From Clostridium sp. KNHs205 (lineage in GTDB: Bacteria; Bacillota; Clostridia; Lachnospirales; Lachnospiraceae): DNA of 64,000 nucleotides. The stretch lies in NCBI RefSeq assembly GCF_000702945.1, contig NZ_JNLE01000003.1, forward strand, positions 1,845,501 to 1,909,500. The letters run 5' to 3'. The position numbers were made by a program, and so were the translations under genes. Numbering within the stretch: the first letter of the stretch is position 1; each line of letters begins with the position of its first letter. The notes below the pieces were generated by a model. The model saw nothing but the letters and a program-made list of their open reading frames with translations, was not told the origin of the DNA and made no database searches. Below, one piece after another: positions 17,940 to 26,730 of the stretch.

Positions 17940-19316
17940 ATGAGTAAAAATGCATGGTTAAAGTATGAAGACAGTCAATTAGCTGAGATAACTGCCTTCA
18001 GTGAAGGATATAAGAAGTTCATAACTGATTGCAAGACTGAGAGGGAATGCGTCAGAGAAAGTATTAAATTGGCGGAAAAAGAAGGGTTTAAAGACTTAAA
18101 AGATTATATCCGCGACGGAAAAGCATTAAAACCCGGTGATAAAGTTTACATATCCAATATGGAGAAAGCAATAGCACTTTTTGTAATCGGTTCACGTCCT
18201 TTAGAAGACGGCTTAAAGATACTGGGTGCCCATATAGATTCTCCCAGAATGGATTTAAAACAGGTGCCTTTGTATGAAGATGCGGAGATGGCTTTATTTG
18301 ATACCCATTATTATGGCGGTATCAAGAAATATCAGTGGGTAACACTTCCCTTAGCTATCCATGGCGTAGTTGTTAAAAAGGACGGAACAGTGCTTAACAT
18401 AGTAATCGGTGAAGCAGAAGAAGATCCGGTTATCGGAGTTACCGATCTTTTAATACATTTATCCGGTGCTCAGCTGGAGAAGAAAGGTGCCAAAGTTATC
18501 GAAGGTGAGGATCTTAATATCCTTATCGGAAGCATGCCTTTAAAGGGCGAAGAAAAAGATACTGTTAAGGCAAACATCCTGAATATCTTAAAGGATAAAT
18601 ACGATGTGGAGGAGGATGATTTCTTATCCGCAGAGTTAGAAATAGTACCGGCAGGAAAAGCCAGGGACTATGGTCTTGATAAGAGTATGGTAATGGGCTA
18701 TGGCCAGGATGACAGAGTGTGCTCCTATACCTCACTGCTTGCAATATTAGAGGTAAAAGAAACCGACAGAACCTGTGCCTGCATTCTGGTAGACAAAGAG
18801 GAAATCGGAAGCGTTGGTGCCTCCGGTATGCATTCCAAGTTTTTTGAGAATACTGTAGCAGAGATGATTGCATTAACCGGTGATTACTCTGAGTTAAAGG
18901 TAAGACGTGCATTATCTAATTCCCATATGCTTTCCTCCGATGTTAGCGCAGCTTTTGATCCCAATTACCCTGCGGTAATGGAGAAGAAGAATTCAGCTTA
19001 TTTCGGTAAAGGTATGGTATTTAACAAATACACCGGGTCCAGAGGCAAATCAAATTCCAACGATGCCAATCCGGAATTTATGGCAAGACTCCGTAAGATC
19101 ATGGAGGATAATCAGGTATCCATCCAAACTGCTGAGCTTGGTAAAGTTGATGAAGGCGGCGGCGGTACCATTGCCTACATTATGGCTAACTACAATATGG
19201 AGGTTATCGATAGTGGTGTAGCGGTACTAAACATGCATGCTCCCTGGGAGATAACCAGTAAAGTTGATATCTATGAAACTTACAAGGGTTATATAGCTTT
19301 CTTGAGGGAAATTTAA
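17940..19316 (+). CDS. M18-family zinc aminopeptidase
   Basis: Cytoplasmic aminopeptidase of the M18 (aspartyl/aminopeptidase I) family, 458 residues. The dinuclear zinc site is visible: HIDSPRMDLK near residue 99, GYGQDDRVCSY, VDKEEIGS, SSDVSAAFDPN and a C-terminal MHAPWE. The length and the strong early HID motif support the clostridial 'aminopeptidase 1' group. GAAAGGG precedes the ATG. The last 27 coding bases and the stop codon form the first unit of a 39-bp tandem repeat that continues past the gene. Confidence 0.93.
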   Translation: MSKNAWLKYEDSQLAEITAFSEGYKKFITDCKTERECVRESIKLAEKEGFKDLKDYIRDGKALKPGDKVYISNMEKAIALFVIGSRPLEDGLKILGAHIDSPRMDLKQVPLYEDAEMALFDTHYYGGIKKYQWVTLPLAIHGVVVKKDGTVLNIVIGEAEEDPVIGVTDLLIHLSGAQLEKKGAKVIEGEDLNILIGSMPLKGEEKDTVKANILNILKDKYDVEEDDFLSAELEIVPAGKARDYGLDKSMVMGYGQDDRVCSYTSLLAILEVKETDRTCACILVDKEEIGSVGASGMHSKFFENTVAEMIALTGDYSELKVRRALSNSHMLSSDVSAAFDPNYPAVMEKKNSAYFGKGMVFNKYTGSRGKSNSNDANPEFMARLRKIMEDNQVSIQTAELGKVDEGGGGTIAYIMANYNMEVIDSGVAVLNMHAPWEITSKVDIYETYKGYIAFLREI

Positions 19317-19500
19317 GAAGATGTCAGTTATATAGCATTCTTGAAGGAAATATAAGATAATGTCAGTTATATAGCATTCTTGAGGGAAATAAAAGATAAT
19401 ATCAGTTATGTAGCATTCGTGAAGAAAATATAAGATAATATCACTTAGATAGCTTTCTTAAGGGATATCTAATATAATGTCAGTTAGATAGATTTATAAG
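19289..19500 (+). repeat. 39-bp tandem repeat derived from the 3' end of the aminopeptidase gene
   Basis: Units start at 19289, 19328, 19367, 19406, 19445 and a partial at 19484, each exactly 39 bases (13 codons) apart. The first unit is the real gene end (YIAFLREI and stop). Later units decay progressively, and the third has lost its stop (AAA for TAA). The remaining bases to 19629 hold nothing recognised. Confidence 0.9.
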
Positions 19501-19629
19501 AGCTGTTCTGATTAATTAATCTCAGAGAGAGTGCGTTCTCGAGAAATGTTACAGGTATAGAGTCAAAATGAAACAATAACAATAATATTGGAAGCTACAG
19601 TAGGTATTACTGTACGGAAAGGGGCAGGA

Positions 19630-19935
19630 ATGGTTAGACATCTTGTTTTATGGAAGTATAAGGAAGAACTGACAGAGGAAGAAAGACTTAGACTTGGTGA
19701 AGAAGTAAAAGAAAAGTTAGAGGCCTTAAAGGGTAAGATTCCGGGTATACACTCCTTAGAAGTAATAACGAAAACTCTGCCCACCGGAACCGATAACTGT
19801 GATTTCATGCTGGACAGCATCTTTGAAAATGCAGAAGCACTGGCTGTTTATCAGAATCATGAGGAGCATTTAAAAGCTGCTTCCCTGGTAAGAAGCATAA
19901 TCAGTAATCGTATTTGTGTAGATTACGATATTTAA
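19630..19935 (+). CDS. Dabb (stress-responsive A/B barrel) domain protein
   Basis: Small dimeric alpha/beta-barrel protein of about 101 residues. It begins MVRHLVLWKYKEELT, the usual Dabb start, with LPTGTDNCDFMLDSIFENAEALAVYQNHEEH later, typical of the fold. A longer frame opens at 19588, but AAAGGGG precedes the ATG at 19630. Function of bacterial members is mostly unknown. aspS follows after 43 bases. Confidence 0.85.
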   Translation: MVRHLVLWKYKEELTEEERLRLGEEVKEKLEALKGKIPGIHSLEVITKTLPTGTDNCDFMLDSIFENAEALAVYQNHEEHLKAASLVRSIISNRICVDYDI

Positions 19936-19978
19936 TAAATGAATTGACGTAATTATAAGGAATTAGCAGGAGGATATC

Positions 19979-21766
19979 ATGGCAGAGTCTATGAAGGGCT
20001 TGCAGAGAAGCCACAGATGTACGGAAGTCACAAAAACCATGGCAGGTGAAAAAGTTACGGTTATGGGCTGGGTACAAAAAAGCAGAAACAAAGGAAGTAT
20101 TATATTCGTTGATCTCAGGGACCGTTCAGGGCTCCTTCAGATAATTTTTGAAGAAGGAGATGTAGGCAGCGATAACTATACCAAGGCTGAAAAGCTAAGA
20201 AGCGAGTTCGTTATAGCTGTAACAGGTACTGTAGAACTTCGTTCCGGCGGTGTTAATGAGAATATGGCAACCGGAGAAATCGAATTAAGGGCTGAAAGCC
20301 TTCGTATTCTTTCAGAAGCAGATACCCCTCCTTTTCCCATTGAAGAGAACAGTAAGACCAAGGAAGAACTTCGTCTGAAATATCGTTATTTAGACCTTAG
20401 AAGACCGGATCTTCAGCAGAACCTTATTATGAGAAGCAAGGTGGCAACCCTTACCAGACAGTTTCTCTCAGAAGAAGGTTTCCTGGAGATAGAGACTCCT
20501 ATGCTGACCAAGAGTACACCGGAAGGCGCAAGAGACTATTTAGTACCAAGCCGCGTACATCCCGGGAATTTCTATGCGCTTCCCCAGTCACCTCAGATCT
20601 TCAAGCAGTTGTTAATGTGCTCCGGATATGACAGGTACTTTCAGATTGTTAAATGCTTCCGTGATGAAGACTTACGTGCAGACCGTCAGCCGGAATTCAC
20701 TCAGATCGATATGGAGCTTTCTTTTGTAGATGTAGATGACGTAATTGCAGTAAATGAAAGATTGCTGGCAAAGATGTTCAAGGAAACCATCGGTGTGGAA
20801 GTCAGCCTGCCCATACAAAGAATGACTTATAAGGAAGCGATGGAGAGATTCGGTTCCGATAAACCGGATATCCGTTTTGGTATGGAACTGAAATGTGTAT
20901 CTGAGTATGTAAAAGACTGTGGTTTTTCTGTATTTACCGATGCCATTAAAAACGGAGGTTCTGTAAGAGGAATCAATGCAGAGGGACAAGGCGAGATGCC
21001 CAGAAAGAAAATAGATGCACTGGTTCAGTTTGCCAAGGATTTCGGTGCAAAAGGCCTTGCTTATCTTAGCATTAATGCAGATGGTACTTATAAATCCTCC
21101 TTTGCAAAGTTTATGACAGAAGAGGAATTAAAGCTCCTTACAGAGCAAATGGGTGCCAAACCCGGCGATTTAATGTTCTTTGCAGCAGACGAAGACGAGG
21201 TGGTATTTGATGTACTTGGTAATTTACGCCTTGAGCTGGCAAGAGGACTTGAACTGCTTAAGAAGGATGAGTACAAATTCCTTTGGGTAACAGAATTCCC
21301 GCTCTTGGAGTACTCCAAGGAAGAAGGCAGATATACCGCTAAACACCATCCCTTCACTATGCCTATGGAGGAAGATTTAGAGCTTCTTAATACTGATCCC
21401 GGTAAAGTACGTGCCAAAGCTTACGATATTGTATTAAACGGAACGGAAATCGGCGGCGGCAGCGTCAGAATATATCAGAATCAGGTTCAGGAGAAGATGT
21501 TTGAAGTACTTGGATTTACCAGGGAAGAAGCATATGAGCGTTTTGGCTTCCTGTTAAATGCCTTCAAATATGGTGTACCTCCTCACGCAGGACTGGCTTA
21601 CGGATTGGATCGTCTGATTATGCTAATGGCGAAGGAAGACAGTATCCGTGATGTTATTGCTTTCCCTAAAGTAAAAGATGCTTCCTGCTTGATGACTGAG
21701 GCTCCCAATGTAGTGGAAGTGAAGCAATTAAATGAGTTGGGGATTGGGATTACTGAGAATAAATAG
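19979..21766 (+). CDS. aspS: aspartyl-tRNA synthetase
   Basis: Class II synthetase charging tRNA-Asp (or both tRNA-Asp and tRNA-Asn in a non-discriminating form), 595 residues. It has the N-terminal OB anticodon domain (VMGWVQKSRNKG), motif 2 region FRDEDLRADRQPEFTQID, a bacterial-type insertion domain in the middle, and motif 3 GLAYGLDRLIMLM. AGGAGG precedes the ATG. No T-box leader is visible in the 43-base gap upstream. Confidence 0.96.
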   Translation: MAESMKGLQRSHRCTEVTKTMAGEKVTVMGWVQKSRNKGSIIFVDLRDRSGLLQIIFEEGDVGSDNYTKAEKLRSEFVIAVTGTVELRSGGVNENMATGEIELRAESLRILSEADTPPFPIEENSKTKEELRLKYRYLDLRRPDLQQNLIMRSKVATLTRQFLSEEGFLEIETPMLTKSTPEGARDYLVPSRVHPGNFYALPQSPQIFKQLLMCSGYDRYFQIVKCFRDEDLRADRQPEFTQIDMELSFVDVDDVIAVNERLLAKMFKETIGVEVSLPIQRMTYKEAMERFGSDKPDIRFGMELKCVSEYVKDCGFSVFTDAIKNGGSVRGINAEGQGEMPRKKIDALVQFAKDFGAKGLAYLSINADGTYKSSFAKFMTEEELKLLTEQMGAKPGDLMFFAADEDEVVFDVLGNLRLELARGLELLKKDEYKFLWVTEFPLLEYSKEEGRYTAKHHPFTMPMEEDLELLNTDPGKVRAKAYDIVLNGTEIGGGSVRIYQNQVQEKMFEVLGFTREEAYERFGFLLNAFKYGVPPHAGLAYGLDRLIMLMAKEDSIRDVIAFPKVKDASCLMTEAPNVVEVKQLNELGIGITENK

Positions 21767-21851
21767 TGGTGTTGGGGAAGCAATTTAGATTTGGATTTGG
21801 ATTTATTGTAGGATTGGAAAGAATAAAAAGATTGGGTTTTCACAAGGGGAC

Positions 21852-22063
21852 GGCAAATAGCGCAAACCAGATAAACTCATGCTTCAATTCCAAGGTATAA
21901 GAAGTCCTAATTCTCTGAATATTTTGTGCTGGGCATATTCTAAAACAGATAACTCGCTTCGCTCAGACAATCTGTTTTAGAATATAGCACAAATTATTCA
22001 GAGAAAAGGACTTCTAATACCTTTCCATAGGCGCATTCGTTTACCTGGTTTGAGCTATTTGCC
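21852..22063 (-). repeat. giant hairpin element, copy D (212 nt)
   Basis: Long inverted repeat. GGCAAATAGC and AAACCAG at the left pair with CTGGTTTGAGCTATTTGCC at the right; AGAAGTCCTAATTCTCTGAA and its near complement form the middle stem. On the minus strand the tip reads TGTCTGAGCGAAGCGAGTT, matching the two tip blocks of copies A-C without the insert between them. It is flanked (minus-strand sense) by GTCCCC at the right. It lies 85 bases after aspS. Confidence 0.8.
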
Positions 22064-22170
22064 TGAAATCTTATGGATGCAAGGATTTTTGATGCTCAGA
22101 CCAATATAGAATTTTAAATTCGAAGAATAGAATAGATATAAAGATTTATATAAAAGATAAGTATTCACAT

Positions 22171-22246
22171 TTATAAAAAGATATTTATAAAAAGATATTT
22201 ATAAAAAGATATTTAAAAAAAATATTTATAAAAAATATTTATAATG
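22171..22246 (+). repeat. 14-bp AT-rich tandem repeat
   Basis: About five copies of TTATAAAAAGATAT; the first three are identical and the last two have lost one base. Confidence 0.85.
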
Positions 22247-22523
22247 TTTAAATAGATATATATAGTGTTCTGGGGGTTAATCTATATTTGCTATAAAGTA
22301 TTAAAGCGAAATTGCTTTTATAATTGCTTTTATCTTTTGAAAATAATAGTCGTAAAACTAGTATCTTTTATTGGAATATGAGAACTATTTTTTTATATTG
22401 TTTTCTAATTACTGTTTACTTATCATACCTCTATTTACATTATACAGTTAATGTAAATAGAACTTTTATTAATTGTCTCGTTAGTATTCGGGGGTTGATT
22501 CTCCAGAAGTAATACATAAAAAT

Positions 22524-22566
22524 TGCTCAAGAAGGTGACTAATAATCGCCTGGCTTGAGCATTTTT
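22524..22566. terminator. intrinsic terminator, probably bidirectional
   Basis: TGCTCAAG and CTTGAGCA outer arms with an inner AAGGTGA/TCGCCT stem. TTTTTAG follows on plus and TTTTTATG on minus. It could end the DUF1294/Xre transcript. Confidence 0.65.
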
Positions 22567-22678
22567 AGTATTTTGTACCTATATTTACAGTAGCGTATGT
22601 CTGTTTACGGTACTGTATCTGTAGCCATAGATAATCTGCAGCAGCACAAGACTGCATTTATATATAGCAACAGAATTG

Positions 22679-22951
22679 TTAACGCATAAAGAATAAGAAC
22701 ATTACAGAAATATGTACAATTAAAATAACAGGCATTCCAATTATAAATTTTGTATGCTTTGTTTTGTGATGAAATAGGAACATACCAAGGAGTGAACCCA
22801 AACTGCCTCCAATTACGGAGGTTAGAAAAAGTGTACTTTCTTTTATCCTCCACAAACGTTTTCTGGCCTTGTGTTTATCCAATCCCATAAGCAGAAAAGA
22901 GAGTAAATTCGCAAAAATTAAATATATCAATAATAAATTAAGTAAATGCAA
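22679..22951 (-). CDS. DUF1294 membrane protein
   Basis: A 90-residue protein with three to four membrane helices. The segment GLDKHKARKRLWRIKESTLFL followed by GGSLGSLLGMFLFHHKTKH is characteristic of DUF1294. The start is TTG at 22951 with AAGGAGG ten bases upstream. It follows the Xre gene by five bases and is certainly co-transcribed with it. Function unknown. Confidence 0.85.
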   Translation of the reverse strand: MHLLNLLLIYLIFANLLSFLLMGLDKHKARKRLWRIKESTLFLTSVIGGSLGSLLGMFLFHHKTKHTKFIIGMPVILIVHISVMFLFFMR

Positions 22952-22956
22952 TTGGT

Positions 22957-23388
22957 CTAATCCTCCTTAATATTATCTTGTTTTTTCTTTCGGACTTTGT
23001 TTTCCAAGAAAGCTAATATTTGCTTTTTTTCACTTTCGTTTAGCTTGCGAAAAAGGGTAAATAGTCGCTTTTCCTCCGGAGTTAACTGGATAATCCGAGA
23101 TTTACCCTGTGGCATTGAATCTTTCTCCATATCAATATTATAATTCACAGATTCATGGAGAAGATCGCCGGACATAGGAACAGTTCTTGAATTTATGAAA
23201 ACTTCTATGTCAACATTATATAGTTTGGATAATTTCAGCAATGTTCTATAATCGGGAGTGCGTTTACCGGCTTCGTAGTGGGCATAACCCTGCCGTGTCA
23301 TGTTTAGGTACCCTGCCACTTTAGTCTGCGTATAGTGTCTGGAGGTTCTTAATTCCTTTAATTTGTCCTTAAGTAATAATTCTGGCAT
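22957..23388 (-). CDS. Xre-family transcriptional regulator
   Basis: A 143-residue protein with an N-terminal helix-turn-helix (LKELRTSRHYTQTKVAGYLNMTRQGYAHYEAGKRTPDY, residues 8-45) and the LLKLSKLYNVDIEVF segment. The C-terminal part contains LTPEEKRLFTLFRKLNESEKKQILAFLENKVRKKK, a likely oligomerisation helix. AGGGAG precedes the ATG. It is the first gene of a two-gene unit with DUF1294 and probably controls it through the palindrome just below its -10 box. Confidence 0.87.
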   Translation of the reverse strand: MPELLLKDKLKELRTSRHYTQTKVAGYLNMTRQGYAHYEAGKRTPDYRTLLKLSKLYNVDIEVFINSRTVPMSGDLLHESVNYNIDMEKDSMPQGKSRIIQLTPEEKRLFTLFRKLNESEKKQILAFLENKVRKKKQDNIKED

Positions 23389-23527
23389 AGTAAACTCCCT
23401 TTATCACATATTTGTTAGAAAATAAAATGGATTGTAGAGCAGGATTTTTACCGGAATCATAAAACCTAACCTTAAATGCCAAATCGTATATTTTCCCTTC
23501 TTATCTCCCTCTTAATAGTGTATTATG

Positions 23528-23545
23528 CATCAATCTAAATTGATG
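23528..23545. promoter_or_regulatory. perfect palindrome, probable Xre operator
   Basis: CATCAATCTAAATTGATG: seven-base arms around CTAA, placed just downstream of the minus-strand -10 box. Confidence 0.5.
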
Positions 23546-23553
23546 TTGTTAAA

Positions 23554-23582
23554 ATTATATACCAATTCTCGTATTATCTCAA
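23554..23582 (-). promoter_or_regulatory. sigma-A-type promoter for Xre-DUF1294 operon
   Basis: On the minus strand, TTGAGA (23582-23577), 17 bases, TATAAT (23559-23554). Confidence 0.55.
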
Positions 23583-23835
23583 TTTAAACTTTGATACAGG
23601 GGAGCACCGAGGTAAAGGGAAAAAGTTAAAATTTTCATTATAATAACTGTCTGGTAAGACTTTAAGGGCTGGTATAAAAAGACAAATATGAAAATGGTTA
23701 AAATTTACTATTTACAGGAATGTCCTGTGTATATTTGGAGGATAGTGGAAGGCATAAATTCAAAGAATGCAGGCAAAAAGGGGCTGTAACATAGGAAAAA
23801 AGGGCTTAATTGTAAAGAATTTTCCAAAAAACCAT

Positions 23836-23864
23836 TTGACATAAGTTCATTAAAGTGTTATTAT
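23836..23864 (+). promoter_or_regulatory. sigma-A-type promoter for cold-shock gene
   Basis: Consensus TTGACA at 23836-23841, 17 bases, TATTAT at 23859-23864. It leaves a leader of about 55 bases before the ATG. Confidence 0.75.
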
Positions 23865-23926
23865 AAAGTTGTTGCAGCAGATGCAATGTACTATAAATGT
23901 AGATTAATTTATTTGGAGGAAATAAC

Positions 23927-24127
23927 ATGAACAAAGGTACAGTAAAATGGTTTAACAATCAAAAAGGTTTCGGTTTCATCTCCGATGAGCAGGGAAATGA
24001 TGTTTTCGTTCATTACTCAGGTTTAAACATGGATGGTTTCAAGTCTTTAGAAGAAGGACAAGAAGTTGCTTTCGATGTTGTTCAGGGAGCTAAAGGACCT
24101 CAGGCCACTAACGTAACAAAATTATAA
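23927..24127 (+). CDS. CspA-family cold-shock protein
   Basis: Single-stranded nucleic-acid-binding OB-fold protein of 66 residues. The RNA-binding motifs KGFGFI and VFVHY are intact, as is the WFN at the N-terminus. GGAGG lies eight bases before the ATG. The strong consensus promoter and strong terminator suggest high expression. Confidence 0.96.
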   Translation: MNKGTVKWFNNQKGFGFISDEQGNDVFVHYSGLNMDGFKSLEEGQEVAFDVVQGAKGPQATNVTKL

Positions 24128-24236
24128 TCATCAAAGTTTCAGTGTACCTTTTTCTTGATATATAAATTTTAAGAATTATTATTTTTAAGAATTTTTATAC
24201 AGAAATAGCTATATTGTAATCAACGAGAATGATTTA

Positions 24237-24268
24237 AAGGTTATCCTTCGGGATAACCTTTTTTTGAA
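24237..24268 (+). terminator. intrinsic terminator after cold-shock gene
   Basis: AAAGGTTATCC and GGATAACCTTT around a TTCG tetraloop, then a T-run. Confidence 0.9.
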
Positions 24269-24353
24269 CATAGAAATATTAGGATAAAAGCACCTTTGCT
24301 ACTTGCACAAATAGCTTTCTCGATGTGGACGTCAAACTAAATGAGGTATCTAT

Positions 24354-25949
24354 ATGGTAATCACGTTTCTTCCGGTAAATAAGAAAATAGAAACAGCTTC
24401 AGGTATAAGTGTAGAAGCAGCCGCAGTCAAAGCCAATATTGAAACGGGGGCTGTCTGCAACGCAAAAGGAACCTGTGGTAAGTGTAAGGTAATGGTAACA
24501 AAAGGGAATAACAGACTTTTTACGGCGGAAGAATTTAAGCATCTGACGGAAGAGGAAAGGGAACGGGGTTTTCGATTAGCCTGCTGTTTCATTCCTGAAG
24601 ATGATACCTGCGTAATTGTTAATAAACCAACTCATGAGAGGGACACTTATACTTTGAGTGGTATAAAAAGAAATCTGATAACTTCCAAGGAGAATGAGAA
24701 TTATGGTGTAGTTCTGGATATTGGAACGACAACCTTAGAAGCCATACTTTATCATATAGCCTCCGGTCAGCCTGTATTATCTAAAGGATTGCTGAACCCT
24801 CAGAGAATCTATGGAGGAGATGTAGTATCCCGTATTACCTATTCCTTAGCAGAAGAGAAAAACACAGAAATCCTGCAAAATATACTCCTCAAAGCCTGTA
24901 ATAAACTCATAAATGAACTTGCATTCCAGTATGGAATAAATGTTAATACTATAAAAAGAGCAGCGATAGCCGGAAATACAACTATGACGGGGCTTTTTCT
25001 GGGCCGTTCCCTAAGGAAACTTTCAAGAGCTCCTTTTCAGCAGGACAGCTATAACGGAATTACTCTGACAGCCAGAGAGGCGGGCATAAATATAGGGGAG
25101 AACGGTTCCGTCTTTATAATGCCTGGAATTGGGGGACATGTAGGCGGGGATACCCTGGGATGTATATTAAGTACAGGACTTAATAAGGAAAATAAAAAGA
25201 TTCTCCTTATGGATATCGGTACCAATGGAGAGATGGTGCTATGCAATAAGGGAAGGCTGACCGCTTGCTCTACAGCCGCCGGACCCGCATTTGAAGGCGG
25301 CAATATCTCTTGTGGAATGAGAGCAGAAACCGGTGCTGTAACATCAGCAAAAATGGTGAATGGAAAGCTGGAGCTTCATTATATTGAGGAAGAAGACGAA
25401 AAGGTATCTCCGACTGGTATCTGTGGTTCTGGCCTTATAGAATGTATCTACGAACTTTATAAAAATCAATATATGGATGAAACCGGAAGACTTTTAGGAG
25501 TGGCAGGAGAAGAGAATCTTTACCGAATATGGAAGAGGGATCGTGAAGAAATACTTCTCACTCAGAAAGACATCCGGGAGTTTCAGCTGGCAACAGGTGC
25601 AATAAAAGCAGGTATAGCACTTCTTTTACAGGAAGCGGGGCTTCAGGTTCAGGAACTTGATAAAATCTACCTTGCCGGAAACTTTGGTAGTAAACTATCT
25701 GTTACCAAAGCCATAGGTGTAGGTTTATTGCCGGATGTAAGTGAGGAAAACATAGAATATATCGGGAACGGAGCCTTAGCCGGTTCAGCAAAACTCTTAC
25801 TGCAGGAAATAACCATGGAAGAAGCAGAGGCAATCAGCCGGAAGGTACACCATCTGGATCTATCAGGTAAAGAAACCTTTGAAGAGGAGTTTATAAAAGC
25901 GTTGTCCTTTCCGGTAATAAAAACAGAGCCTTCTCCCAAATCAATCTAA
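24354..25949 (+). CDS. ASKHA-domain [2Fe-2S] protein, corrinoid-protein reductive activator (RACo)-like
   Basis: Predicted ATP-dependent reductant of inactivated Co(II) corrinoid proteins, 531 residues. The N-terminus is a ferredoxin domain with a [2Fe-2S] site (CNAKGTCGKCKVMV plus a later Cys in RLACCF). The large C-terminal part is the ASKHA-type DUF4445 region: VVLDIGTTTLEAILY, AIAGNTTMTGLFLG, LLMDIGTNGEMVL, TGICGSGLIE and YLAGNFGSKL. No corrinoid methyltransferase gene is in the window, so its partner is unknown. The neighbouring operon is controlled by cobalamin, which fits a corrinoid role. Confidence 0.85.
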   Translation: MVITFLPVNKKIETASGISVEAAAVKANIETGAVCNAKGTCGKCKVMVTKGNNRLFTAEEFKHLTEEERERGFRLACCFIPEDDTCVIVNKPTHERDTYTLSGIKRNLITSKENENYGVVLDIGTTTLEAILYHIASGQPVLSKGLLNPQRIYGGDVVSRITYSLAEEKNTEILQNILLKACNKLINELAFQYGINVNTIKRAAIAGNTTMTGLFLGRSLRKLSRAPFQQDSYNGITLTAREAGINIGENGSVFIMPGIGGHVGGDTLGCILSTGLNKENKKILLMDIGTNGEMVLCNKGRLTACSTAAGPAFEGGNISCGMRAETGAVTSAKMVNGKLELHYIEEEDEKVSPTGICGSGLIECIYELYKNQYMDETGRLLGVAGEENLYRIWKRDREEILLTQKDIREFQLATGAIKAGIALLLQEAGLQVQELDKIYLAGNFGSKLSVTKAIGVGLLPDVSEENIEYIGNGALAGSAKLLLQEITMEEAEAISRKVHHLDLSGKETFEEEFIKALSFPVIKTEPSPKSI

Positions 25950-25970
25950 GGAGAAGGCCTTTTCTTTCTG
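25928..25970 (+). terminator. terminator overlapping the end of the ASKHA gene
   Basis: GCCTTCTCC, the last full codons of the gene, pairs with GGAGAAGGC; the tail is CTTTTCTTTCTG. Confidence 0.7.
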
Positions 25971-25988
25971 TAAAAATACAATATATAA

Positions 25989-26546
25989 TTAGGAGCTCAT
26001 GGTCTGATAGCTGTCATCATAGTAATTCTTCATCAGACTGTTTAATATCTTATAAACAGGTTTGAATAAGACAAGAGCAACTATAAAATTGCCGATACCA
26101 TGTATTATATCAAAAGTCAGACCGCTTACCCAATAACCAAAAGCGCTGTTAAGTCCCCCTTGAAATCCGCCGCTTTGCAACCCCATTAAAAAACTGATAA
26201 GGGCAAAAAAAGCACCAAAACACAAACCAAAACTACCGGAGGCCAAAGCCCATATTATGGAGGACTGTTCCAGGGGAGGTGTCTTTCTAATAATTAACCT
26301 GCCAATCAGGTAAAGAATAAACCAGACATACAGGTAACCAATAAACCAAATACTAAAGCCATAAAAGAAACCTTCCAGCAAAACAAATACTGCAATAATG
26401 AAAAGTGTTTTTCGCTTTAAGATGCAGGTATAAACAAGGATCAGCAAAGAAACCAGTTCGATGTTAGGAATCCCCTGGAGAATATACTGTACAGCAAAAA
26501 GTACAGAACTAAGCAGACCTATAATGACAGTATCTTTAATTTTCAT
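25989..26546 (-). CDS. ECF transporter S component, probably for a cobalamin-related substrate
   Basis: Substrate-binding membrane subunit of an energy-coupling-factor vitamin importer. The 185-residue protein has about six hydrophobic helices. The start MKIKDTVIIG at 26546 has GGGAG upstream; an earlier in-frame ATG lacks a site. It lies downstream of a DUF4430 gene and a cobalamin riboswitch on the same strand, so the substrate is most likely cobalamin or a precursor (inference). The shared EcfA/EcfT subunits are not in the window. Confidence 0.75.
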   Translation of the reverse strand: MKIKDTVIIGLLSSVLFAVQYILQGIPNIELVSLLILVYTCILKRKTLFIIAVFVLLEGFFYGFSIWFIGYLYVWFILYLIGRLIIRKTPPLEQSSIIWALASGSFGLCFGAFFALISFLMGLQSGGFQGGLNSAFGYWVSGLTFDIIHGIGNFIVALVLFKPVYKILNSLMKNYYDDSYQTMSS

Positions 26547-26561
26547 ATTAGCTCCCATTGC

Positions 26562-26589
26562 ATGCCGTATCTGCCTGCAGATACGGCAT
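26562..26589 (-). other. strong hairpin just upstream of the S-component ribosome binding site
   Basis: Perfect 12-base arms, ATGCCGTATCTG and CAGATACGGCAT, with a four-base loop. It has no T tract, so an mRNA processing or stability element is more likely than a terminator. Confidence 0.6.
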
Positions 26590-26730
26590 TGCCATAAAAT
26601 CAAGATGTGAATTATGTATTCAAGAATTCACATTAACACTCATACCCCAGGCAAGCTTGGGTACTGACCAAATAGGAAGTGTAAAGGTCTTATATTTCAA
26701 AAAACGCTCCTACATGCATTAATGTTTTTG

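Larger units (their letters stand above)
22064..22678. other. very AT-rich intergenic region
   Basis: Contains the tandem repeat at 22171-22246 and the hairpin at 22524-22566. A 62-codon plus-strand frame at 22324-22512 has no ribosome binding site and is not called. Confidence 0.5.
23389..23926. other. intergenic region between divergent Xre and cold-shock genes
   Basis: Holds promoters for both directions and a palindrome. The centre (about 23590-23830) shows no gene or structure that I recognise. Confidence 0.5.

Noticed and set aside
19289..19500. Possible CRISPR array
   Set aside because: The 39-base units are contiguous without spacers and derive from coding sequence; no cas gene is nearby.
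22324..22512. 62-codon plus-strand frame in AT-rich gap
   Set aside because: No ribosome binding site, biased AT composition and no recognised similarity.
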